Source of the DNA: Dallia pectoralis
Lineage: Eukaryota > Chordata > Actinopteri > Esociformes > Umbridae
Direction of reading: 5' to 3'
Assembly (NCBI GenBank): GCA_029465975.1
Contig: CM055730.1
Span: 8,793,758 to 8,857,757 of the forward strand
DNA length: 64,000 nt
This document shows, one piece after another, positions 37,301-49,300 of the stretch. Position numbers and translations under genes: made by a program. Below the pieces are notes generated by a model. It searched no databases. It saw only the letters and a program-made list of their open reading frames with translations, and was not told the DNA's origin. The first letter of the stretch is position 1. Each line of letters starts with the position of its first letter.

Positions 37301-40300
37301 TCCCCCTGGAAGGTTATTTGTTTTTTTCCCCTTTATGAGTCGTGTTATCAGGCAAATGAGAAGAAGGTACCGGAAAATGAATAATGGTTGTGCTTTGAAT
37401 GCGGCAAATGTATTCAACGAGGATGTCTTGGAAAACCACTGTTACATGAACGAACAGTAGGAGGGGGGTGAGGGGGTTGTATATTCACCAGAAGTCATGT
37501 AAGATGAAGATAAAACACAATGGTTCTCTTTCTGCAGATACAGTTTTTTTTTTTTCGCTGCCGTTGTGCAAAATGGCGTGCAATTTTCTGTGACAACAGC
37601 GCTGGGAAGATGGCTGCCTGTGCCGCAATCACAGAAAAAGTACCGGGACTTTGCTTTGTGAGAGCAATAAATTGAGATTGGGCAAATTGTTTGAGGACAA
37701 GAATAGTTTTGAAACGCCATCTAACCGAAATGTTCCCAAAAAGGCATGAAATTGTCTATCACATTAGGTCTTGGAGATGTGAATTATACAGGTATTGATC
37801 TGAAGTAAAACTCTGTATATAATATTTTTTTTTACAAATTAGGCCAGCTAATTGTAGACTTTTAAATTGTATGCATTTTTTCTATGGTGCTGATTAGGGA
37901 ATTACAATACTCCCTTTAACTCTGCAGTGTTGATAAACCCCTTGAATTAGCCCTTTAATCTTAAGTTAATTGAAAGGTGCCTGTCTTCCATCAAATAAGG
38001 ATATCCGGTGAACATTTTGTTGATAACTTCTTTTCGATACGTTACATATTTACAGACCGATTCGTGCGTCCGCTAGATACGTTTCATCGAGTAGTTTAGA
38101 TGTATTATGACTGTCCCTTATTTCCAACGAGCCTTCAGCCGTCCTCTTTAGAACCTGATATTCTCCGTTCCATGCTGGCCTCTATTCACCCATGTGGCTG
38201 TTCAAAGAGTTGCTGTTGCTTTGACTGCTGCTGTTAAGCCACTTTGACACACTTCAACCAATAAATGGGCGTCCGTTTCTATTCCTTCACATCCTTTTCC
38301 TCCACAATTTCTCACCCTCCGGTAGTCTCCCACCATTTGTCCTGTTTAAGCCGCTTCCAACACGGCCAGGCGGACACATTCTCTGCCGGTCACGGAACGC
38401 CGCTCCTCAAAGTGCCCCATTTCCAGGGTGCCTGGCTCCCCTCTGTCTGCCCTGTCGGGTGTAACCGGGACGTTTGCGCGCACAAAGCCTGGGCCCTTGT
38501 TCTGAGGCGGAGGAGGTGGTGGGGGTGGTGGATCAAGCCGGTGCCAGGCAGGTCGCAGCTTTCTCAGTGATGTATGTGCCTTGTCAGGGACTGCACTTGG
38601 TGTCGGGTTGCACAGGGCCTCATTAGCATGCGACCGGCGAGGAGATGGGAGGCAGCGAGGCTGAAACGAGGCCTGCCTGGCAGAGGCACCTAACGTGACT
38701 GACTACCGAGGGAGAAAATGATGGAAGCCAACGTGAACTCTCCAGCTCTCCTAGGGTCTCTCCGGAAGATATTAATTTGGACGACTTCTCTTGTGCTGTA
38801 TGGCGGTTATGTGGCCTGCGGGTGCTATAAGGGCTTCAGAACAGTTTTAACATAGAAAGGATAAAGAAATATGAAGTGCGTGTGCGGGTAAACAGATCCT
38901 AATGTAAGAGTACATGTATTTTAAGCATATTTTCTTTGTGTGGATGGGTTGTGGACTATGAGAGCTGTGTCAAGGTGAAACCAATTAAACTGGATCACCT
39001 GCCGACTGACGTGTTTAGGTCTTCGTCTTTCTCAGTAGGTATGGAGGAACAATACATTGAGATTCACATTAATACCTCCATATTGTTTTTCGCATCTGCT
39101 CTAACGACAAAAGGCTGCATCTCCAGAACCGTTGTTGTGCAGTCTTTTGTTCTTGTGACGATATTTATAGATCTCTTTTAAATATTGATTTTTGAGTGAG
39201 TCTTGCAGGTGGTGGAAAGTTGTTTCCCCTGGCATGCCTCATCTATTGCTGCTCTGTGTGTACTGAGTCAATAAACCCAGCATATGTATCTGTGGAGGTG
39301 TTGGGTTGACCTCTGGAGCTGACCCCAAACCAGCTAGCTGAAAGATGCCAACAGCTACACAGTAATATCGCATAGCATAACATCCCTTGGAGTTATGTAC
39401 TTCATCTCAAATATACTCTGGCTTTGTGGATGTCAAATGTTGTTTTGTTTTATGATTGGAATTTCTTTGGTTTGGTTTTTATTCTGGTCGTTTACAGGAT
39501 GCGTACTGAATTAGTTTTGACAGGGATGTGTGTAGGTGATCCTCTGGTACAATTCTCCAGGCGCTACCTTAGTGATTGTTTATTACTGTTTTTAACTCAT
39601 TAAGTATGAATAAAACCCTGCCTTGTAATGAGACCTGGCAAACATTTACTTAAGTGCTTAAGACACTAGACAGTAACAGTAATCGTGATGTCACAGTCAA
39701 CATCGGAACGACCCCGATTTATTCAGCGGACGCAGGTCTTTTACTGTGTCTCAGGGTCTTGAATCAATCTTGGAACGCCAGGACCTTTGTACTTTTCTTA
39801 GAAACAATCTCCGGGTTTTAAGAATTCAGTGTTTTATTGCGCGGGCCGCTAATCCATTAATTATCAGCGTAGTCTTTATCGTTGGGGATCTGCTTGTGAT
39901 TAACACTTGTGTTGTTCGCAGACAGGGCGAGACCTTGAGAGTGTGCTACCTAATTACATTGTGGTGCAACCTTTACTGCCGTTTTATATTCAATCAGCGC
40001 CTTCGATAGCCATGCTATATTGTAATATGGCCATTTTACACAACCATAAACCTGTTTCCTTGTACTCTTTATTACGTATTTGATGTGTAGTCCTTTCTTG
40101 TACGTGTGAATAGACTCCGACATGTGACTAGATTGATACGCAGACTAATATAAATGGTTTCATGAGTGTAATGTGGACTAGCAGGGCTTCACATTGTCAC
40201 AAAGCGTTTTCACCTTGCCAGGGTATTTGGTACTCCAGCAGTTTAACAACATATCATCACCCAGGGCTGCTGTAGATCTGAGGGGTGTTGGTGAGGGAGG

Positions 40301-43300
40301 AGGGGGAGAGACGGGCTGAGGAGTTCACCAGGAGAGGCTGGAGGAGTCTTAATATTCTCCAGTGGTCTGCAGTGTTGACACAACAGACGTAAGCTGCTTA
40401 GGTTGTTATGGAGCACAGTGTACCCTGGGATGGTCTTTAGCCAATGCCTGAGGTTGTTATAGAGCCCTCCACAGTGTACCCTGGGATGGTCTTCAGCCAA
40501 TGCCTGAGGTTGTTATAGAGCCCTCCACAGTGTACCCTGGGATGGTCTTCAGCCAATGCCTGAGGTTGTTATAGAGCCCTCCACAGTGTACCCTGGGATG
40601 GTCTTCAGCCAATGCCTGAGGTTGTTATAGAGCCCTCCACAGTGTACCCTGGGATGGTCTTCAGCCAATGCCTGAGGTTGTTATAGAGCCCTCCACAGTG
40701 TACCCTGGGATGGTCTTTAGCCAATGCCTGAGGTTGTTATAGAGCCCTCCACAGTGTACCCTGGGATGGTCTTTAGCCAATGCCTGAGGTTGTTATAGAG
40801 CCCTCCACAGTGTACCCTGGGATGGTCTTTAGCCAATGCCTGAGGTTGTTATGCCTGTAGGGATGGACAAGTGCTTGGCTACGTGTGGAGATGTCACTGC
40901 CTAATATTTATCTGAGTAAAGGTCGGGTGAGTTTAATGGTCAGGTCACACGTGTAATTGAGAGACATTCAGATTTCTCCCATCAGTGTTTGTGTGAGGAT
41001 GAAGACATGTTGTAAAGGTTTCATCCTATCGATGTGAATCCTGGAACGTTGTTAGAGATGTGGTCTATATGAGGGCTGTGCAGAACCTCTGTGCTAGCTG
41101 GGTTGTCCTGGGTCGTTCTATATTATGGCTGTGCAGAACCTCTGTGCTAGCTGGGTTGTCCTGGGTCGTTCTATATTAGGTCTGTGCAGATCCTCTGTGC
41201 TAGCTGGGTTGTCCTGGGTCGTTCTATAATAGGTCTGTGCAGATCCTCTGTGCTAGCTGGGTTGTCCTGGGTCGTTCTATATTATGGCTGTGCAGAACCT
41301 CTGTGCTAGCTGGGTTGTCCTGGGTCGTTCTATATTATGGCTGTGCAGAACCTCTGTGCTAGCTGGGTTGTCCTGGGTCGTTCTATATTAGGGCTGTGCA
41401 GAACCTCTGCTAGCTGGGTTGTCCTGGGTCGTTCTATATTATGGCTGTGCAGGTCCTCTGTGCTAGCTGGGTTGTCCTGGGTCTCGCGCTCCCTTTTTTC
41501 TCTTCCGCATACCAAAACATTTAAATGGACATCTGTGTCATTTGGTGCCATGCTCTTACCAACAAATATACACTGGACCTCTCTAGGTCAGGTTATATTT
41601 ACATTTTTATGGAAAAATATTTTCATCAGCCTTCCAATGTAAATAAGCACAGAATTTGTCCAGAGAATATGAGTGTTAAAGTCTGGTGTGGTATGAATGA
41701 TGCGACGGCTAATTGTCTATTTCGGTGTTGTAGAGTCGAGTTTATGTGTAAATACTAGGTTGTGGCTACACTGTACGACTCTCTGTTCTGAAGACTTCAA
41801 TAAAAGCCACGGTGGAGAAATTCAGTAGGAAATGTGGGAAGCAGAACTTGCCTGGCACGGGGCACGAGAGTGATGCAGACACATGAAGAGAACACAATGA
41901 AGTTGTCAAAAGGTGAAGCGGGAGCTCGGCTCCGTATGTTAATCCAAAACCGGTGGGATGCCGGCTGCTTTGCCTGACATGTGCTTCGAGGGGTGATCTC
42001 GTTCCTGAACTCTCGTTCCTGAACTCTCGTTTGAAGCTGCGCATTAACACAACCAATACAGTGGTCTGATGATCACGTGAAGACCTTTCCAGTCTGTTTA
42101 TTTTAATAGTGATGTTCTGTGTGTACTTCAGTTAAAGCTGCCTGCTAGTTTTTTCGACGTTTTTTTTTTTAACCTTACACTATATCAAATTGTAAATCTC
42201 TTTATAGGTTCATTAGCACACTGGAATAAATACATACATTCTAAAACAATTAATATAACTGCCTAGTTCTTGTTTTGTGCAACAATGAGGGAAATGGTAA
42301 GTACGTATATTTCTCTGGTATTTATTTCTTATATTCTAATAGTTGTTGGTTGCTGCAGTGTCACCATCTCTCTACACGCATGCATGCCCACACTTGATAT
42401 GCAGCCGCCAGTATAATTTGAGCTCTCTTCTCCTGAGACATCTGTCCACAGCACCGGTGAGGCCTCCTCCATCAAGCAGTCCTAACTGTCTGCCCTGGAC
42501 ACGGTTTACTCAGCAGAAACCCACCTGCGTCTCTGACTTCTCAAGGGTGGTTATGTGTGATGTGGATGGATCTGAAGTCGGTTAGGATGCTTAAGATATG
42601 TACCATGAACTGTAGTGGCTGCCTACATTGCTCTGCTCCAATGGAAAACGAATTAAAATCATTCCATTCAAAGTGTTACAAAACCAATAAGCTGCCCACT
42701 GGTTTGGCTGAACGTATTCTGTCTAGGTAATGAATGTGTCCATCTACTGTAGCGTGCAGAACAGACGCTTGTTTAAAGCCATTGATCTGGTCAGTGAGTG
42801 TTGATTTGCTTGTAAAAACACTATATAACATTGGAACAAAACAAATGAACGTGGTACAATAAACCATGATTTCCTTTTGTAGCCTGAAGGGTTATTGATA
42901 TCTTGTTCCTTGACCGACAGAATCCATTTTAGTGCTCGGTCTGCGTCTGGCAGATACTGTTCATTTTAGTCGGTCAGCGTCTGGCAGATACTGTTCATTT
43001 TAGTCGGTCAGCGTCTGGCAGATACTGTTCATTTTAGTCGGTCAGCGTCTGGCAGATACTGTTCATTTTAGTCTGTCAGCGTCTGGCAGATACTGTTCAT
43101 TTTAGTCGGTCAGCGTCTGGCAGATACTGTTCATTTTAGTCGGTCTGCGTCTGGACGATACTGTTCATTTTAGTCGGTCAGCGTCTGGCAGATACTGTTC
43201 ATTTTAGTCGGTCAGCGTCTGGCAGATACTGTTCATTTTAGTCTGTCAGCGTCTGGCAGATACTGTTCATTTTAGTCGGTCAGCGTCTGGCAGATACTGT

Positions 43301-46300
43301 TAATTTTAGTCGGTCAGCGTCTGGCAGATACTGTTAATTTTAGTCGGTCAGCGTCTGGCAGATACTGTTCATTTTAGTCGGTCAGCGTCTGGCAGATACT
43401 GTTCATTTTAGTCGGTCAGCGTCTGGCAGATACTGTTCATTTTAGTCGGTCAGCGTCTGGCAGATACTGTTAATTTTAGTCGGTCAGCGTCTGGCAGATA
43501 CTGTTCATTTTAGTCGGTCAGCGTCTGGCAGATACTGTTCATTTTAGTCGGTCAGCGTCTGGCAGATACTGTTCATTTTAGTCGGTCAGCGTCTGGCAGA
43601 TACTGTTCATTTTAGTCGGTCAGCGTCTGGCAGATACTGTTCATTTTAGTCGGTCAGCGTCTGGCAGATACTGTTAATTTTAGTCGGTCAGCGTCTGGCA
43701 GATACTGTTCATTTTAGTCGGTCAGCGTCTGGCAGATACTGTTCATTTTAGTCGGTCAGCGTCTGGACGATACTGTTCATTTTAGTCGGTCAGCGTCTGG
43801 ACGATACTGTTCATTTTAGTCGATCAGCGTCTGGCAGATACTGTTCATTTTAGTGTTCGGTTTGCATGATGGTCTGCAGGATGCTGACCACAAAGGTTTA
43901 AGGAAATCTATAATTTTGCCGTAGTTTTCAGTTAGATCGGCATAACTAATAACTAGCCATTGGGTAATGCAGACATAAATTGTTGTTATTTCTGTTTACT
44001 TACATCACACACATTAAGCCATTTTTTTACTCCTGGTATGCCTAAGGTTCAAGGCATCAGACCAGGTCTCCACAGGTACAGAATATTTCTGTGATTTTTA
44101 TATTCTAGGGTCTGCACCGTTTTGCGTTTGTTTGCAGCGTTTTCATTTCAATGAGAAATAAAAAGCCCAGGCTCGGTTTGACATCACAGAAATGGAGTGA
44201 ACCCAAAAGAAAGGCAGGTTTCCATAGAGCATGTTATTGCAGGAGTTTTGCGATGACATTGCGGCCTGTTTGGCAGAGGGCAGAGTAAAGTGCTCAGGAA
44301 AGTGAGGGGGATTTGAATATTACCAACTGTTACATGTGGACTCTGGTTTGATCCACCCACTGTGTGTCTTTATTGAGTACAGATGGTGTTTTGTTGCCTG
44401 TTTTATTTATTCAGCTCCTACTGCCTCATGCACCCACAACATGTTTAGAATTTAATAAATGAAATCCCCTAGTTATACCTTTTCTATCTTGTTATAAAGA
44501 TGGTTTTAATTAGCACAGATTTTCCGTGTTTGCAATGCATTTACAATCGCTTAAACATTTCCGAAATGTCAGTAACGCGTCTTTTTTTCCAACTTATCGA
44601 ATGTGAAATGAAAACCAACTTAATTTGAAAGTGGGCAGTATTTTTCATCTGAATTGCATTGTGGTTCCACAAGAACACAAACATTTTGCCGTTGCTGGAG
44701 ATTGGCGGAAGATACCAGAGATGTGAGGATACAACTGCTGGTATCTCCTAGCAGACCCAGGACAGTCAATATGGAGACGTTTTCTATAGGCACATCCAAC
44801 TACTATTTACTTGTATCTGGGGAAAATGCTTCATAATTATTGTTGCTACTAGCATTGTGTGTGTGTGAACGCACTGTTAGCGCCACCTAGTATTCAACTG
44901 GTCACTACAAAAAATGAATACCGTAAAATACAAACACTCCAAGGTTAAACGTTTTAAAACGAAGGGTGAAAGTCTGCTGTTTGCAAATAGGAACTTGCCC
45001 TCAGATTTTTTAGGAATTTGACTGACTGGCACATCCTCTCAACCAGAGGTATACTGGTTCATCCTAACCCGGCCGGGCCAGAACCAATTCTGTAAAACAC
45101 TGTTCTTTTGAACCCATCATGTTTGGAATAAAGGTCAGTAGTACATAACATATATTTTGGTTTGTACTTCCACTCATACACCACTTTGTTATCCTTTAAT
45201 TTAATAGTTTGCACATCATTGTCCCTGTTTAAAACGGAATAATTAGGTAATTGACCCAGAAACTTTGTGTGTGTGTGATCCTCCAAACGTTCAATTCCTC
45301 CCTGAAGGAGCTTCAGGTTTTTATTATTCAAGTCATTCCCGGGATGTAATCTTTTTTCCATCTGTGCCTGATGTCTCTGCTGGCATGTTAGTCTTTGGAA
45401 CACTCTGGCTTTCGCTGTCTTTTATTACGTTCTTTTACCCAGGCAGGCTCGCTCCTGTTTGCGCCAAGGGATTCTGGGAATGAACAAACAGAAGATGCAT
45501 GTTCAGGTTTTCTCTGACCTTTACCCTGTCTGCTTCTATGGATCTGAAAGCTTCGGTGCAGATCACATGCTGCTTGTGTGTTTCTTTCCCTGCGTTCACT
45601 TTTCTTCCAGTTCTGCTTCGTGTTTATCCCTTGACTCAATATGTGACCGACAGAAGAAAAGGAATCTCTTTTAACCAACGTGTCACCTTGACATAGGCTA
45701 CAACTAATGTGTCTTTACACCCGGCCATTACAACTGTAAGCACAAAACCAGAAGTGTATGAAAGGCAAGCTTTTTAGGCAGCACATCAAACTGTGCAGTA
45801 CACAAACATGTCATCTAAACGGCAAGTTTACAGCGTGTTTTTTTTCTTTTTGCCAACATCGAGACAGAAAAAATAAATGTAGCCTGGATCCCTAATTAGC
45901 TGACGAAACATGTATACATTTTTATTTTTGGAATGTTCTTTCAAATAGCCAGCAGGGTTTTTATTTCTGCTGTTGAGAAATCTGAGGATGGTGCTTGTGT
46001 AGGCAATATAATCTCAATTAAATTGTGAGTAAAGAACTCTTGACGGGATTAGCATTTGGGAGGCTGAGCATAAAATGCATACAACACACGGGGAGGTGGT
46101 TGGGAGGAGGATGAGGTTGTGAGGAGGAGGATGAGGTTGTGAGGAGGAGGATGAGGTTGTGAGGAGGAGGATGAGGTTGTGAGGAGGAGGATGAGGTTGT
46201 GAGGAGGAGGATGAGGTTGTGAGGAGGAGGATGAGGTTGTGAGGAGGAGGAGGATGAGGTTGTGAGGAGGAGGAGGATGAGGTTGTGAGGAGGAGGAGGA

Positions 46301-49300
46301 TGAGGTTGTGAGGAGGAGGAGGATGAGGTTGTGAGGAGGAGGAGGATGAGGTTGTGAGGAGGAGGAGGATGAGGTTGTGAGGAGGAGGAGGATGAGGTTG
46401 TGAGGAGGAGGAGGATGAGGTTGTGAGGAGGAGGAGGAGGATGAGGTTGTGAGGAGGAGGAGGATGAGGTTGTGAGGAGGAGGAGGATGAGGTTGTGAGG
46501 AGGAGGAGGATGAGGTTGTGAGGAGGAGGAGGATGAGGTTGTGAGGAGGAGGAGGATGAGGTTGTGAGGAGGAGGAGGATGAGGTTGTGAGGAGGAGGAG
46601 GATGAGGTTGAGGAGGAGGATGGGAGGAGGAGGAGGATGAGGTTGTGAGGAGGAGGAGGATGAGGAGGAGGGAGGAGGATGAGGTTGTGAGGAGGAGGAG
46701 GATGAGGTTGTGAGGAGGAGGAGGATGAGGTTGTGAGGAGGAGGAGGATGAGGTTGTGAGGAGGAGGAGGATGAGGTTGTGAGGAGGAGGAGGATGAGGT
46801 TGTGAGGAGGAGGAGGATGAGGTTGTGAGGAGGAGGAGGATGAGGTTGTGAGGAGGAGGAGGATGAGGTTGTGAGGAGGAGGAGGATGAGGTTGTGAGGG
46901 AGGAGGAGGAGGATGAGGTTGTGAGGAGGAGGAGGATGAGGTTGTGAGGAGGAGGAGGATGAGGTTGTGAGGAGGAGGAGGATGAGGTTGTGAGGAGGAG
47001 GAGGATGAGGTTGTGAGGAGGAGGAGGATGAGGTTGTGAGGAGGAGGAGGATGAGGTTGTGAGGAGGAGGAGGATGAGGTTGTGAGGAGGAGGAGGATGA
47101 GGTTGTGAGGGAGGAGGAGGATGAGGTTGTGAGGAGGAGGAGGATGAGGTTGTGAGGAGGAGGAGGATGAGGTTGTGAGGAGGAGGAGGATGAGGTTGTG
47201 AGGAGGAGGAGGATGAGGTTGTGAGGAGGAGGAGGATGAGGTTGTGAGGAGGAGGAGGATGAGGTTGTGAGGAGGAGGAGGATGAGGTTGAGGAGGAGGA
47301 GGATGAGGAGGAGGATGAGGATGAGGTTGTGAGGAGGAGGAGGATGAGGTTGTGAGGAGGAGGAGGATGATGAGGTTGTGAGGAGGAGGAGGATGAGGTT
47401 GTGGGAGGAGGAGGAGGATGAGGTTGTGAGGAGGAGGAGGATGAGGTTGTGAGGAGGAGGAGGAGGAGGTTGGATGAGGAGGAGGAGGGAGGAGGAGGAG
47501 GAGGATGAGGTTGTGAGGAGGAGGAGGAGGAGGATGAGGTTGTGAGGAGGAGGAGGAGGAGGATGAGGTTGTGAGGAGGAGGAGGAGGAGGATGAGGTTG
47601 TGAGGAGGAGGAGGAGGAGGATGAGGTTGTGAGGAGGAGGAGGAGGATGAGGTTGTGAGGAGGAGGAGGAGGATGAGGTTGTGGGAGGAGGAGGAGGAGG
47701 ATGAGGTTGTGAGGAGGAGGAGGAGGATGAGGTTGTGAGGAGGAGGAGGAGGATGAGGTTGTGAGGAGGAGGAGGAGGATGAGGTTGTGGAGGAGGAGGA
47801 GGAGGATGAGGTTGTGGGAGGAGGAGGAGGAGGATGAGGTTGTGAGGAGGAGGAGGAGGATGAGGTTGTGAGGAGGAGGAGGAGGATGAGGTTGGGAGGA
47901 GGAGGAGGAGGATGAGGTTGGGAGGAGGAGGAGGAGGATGAGGTTGGGAGGAGGAGGAGGAGGATGAGGGAGGATGAGGAGGAGGAGGAGGATGAGGTTG
48001 GGAGGAGGAGGAGGAGGATGGGAGGAGGAGGAGGAGGTTGGGAGGAGGATGAGGTTGGGAGGAGGAGGATGAGGTTGGGAGGAGGAGGATGAGGTTGGGA
48101 GGAGGAGGATGAGGTTGGGAGGAGGAGGATGAGGTTGGGAGGAGGTTGGGAGGAGGAGGAGGAGGATGAGGTTGGGAGGAGGAGGAGGAGGATGAGGTTG
48201 GGAGGAAGAGGAGGAGGATGAGGTTGGGAGGAAGAGGAGGAGGATGAGGTTGGGAGGAAGAGGAGGAGGATGAGGTTGGGAGGAAGAGGAGGAGGAGGAT
48301 GAGGTTGGGAGGAAGAGGAGGAGGAGGATGAGGTTGGGAGGAAGAGGAGGAGGAGGATGAGGTTGGGAGGAAGAGGAGGAGGAGGATGAGGTTGGGAGGA
48401 AGAGGAGGAGGAGGATGAGGTTGGGAGGAAGAGGAGGAGGAGGATGAGGTTGGGAGGAAGAGGAGGAGGAGGATGAGGTTGGGAGGAAGAGGAGGAGGAG
48501 GATGAGGTTGGGAGGAAGAGGAGGAGGAGGATGAGGTTGGGAGGAAGAGGAGGGAGGAGGATGAGGTTGGGAGGAAGAGGAGGAGGAGGATGAGGTTGGG
48601 AGGAAGAGGAGGAGGAGGATGAGGTTGGGAGGAAGAGGAGGAGGAGGATGAGGTTGGGAGGAAGAGGAGGAGGAGGATGAGGTTGGGAGGAAGAGGAGGA
48701 GGAGGATGAGGTTGGGAGGAAGAGGAGGAGGAGGATGAGGTTGGGAGGAAGAGGAGGAGGAGGATGAGGTTGGGAGGAAGAGGAGGAGGAGGATGAGGTT
48801 GGGAGGAAGAGGAGGAGGAGGATGAGGTTGGGAGGAAGAGGAGGAGGAGGATGAGGTTGGGAGGAAGAGGAGGAGGAGGATGAGGTTGGGAGGAAGAGGA
48901 GGAGGAGGATGAGGGTGGGAGGAGGAGGAGGAGGAGGATGAGGGTGGGAGGAAGAGGAGGAGGAGGATGAGGTTGGGAGGAAGAGGAGGAGGAGGATGAG
49001 GTTGGGAGGAAGAGGAGGAGGAGGATGAGGTTGGGAGGAAGAGGAGGAGGATGAGGTTGGGAGGAAGAGGAGGAGGATGAGGTTGGGAGGAAGAGGAGGA
49101 GGTTGTTGGGAGGAGGAGGAGGTTGTTGGGAGGAGGAGGAGGTTGTTGGGAGGAGGAGGAGGAGGTTGTTGGGGGAGGAGGAGGAGGAGGAGGTTGTTGG
49201 GAGGAAGAGGAGGAGGAGGAGGAGGAGGTTGTTGGGAGGAAGAGGAGGAGGAGGAGGAGGGTTGTTGGGAGGAAGAGGAGGAGGAGGAGGAGGAGGTTGT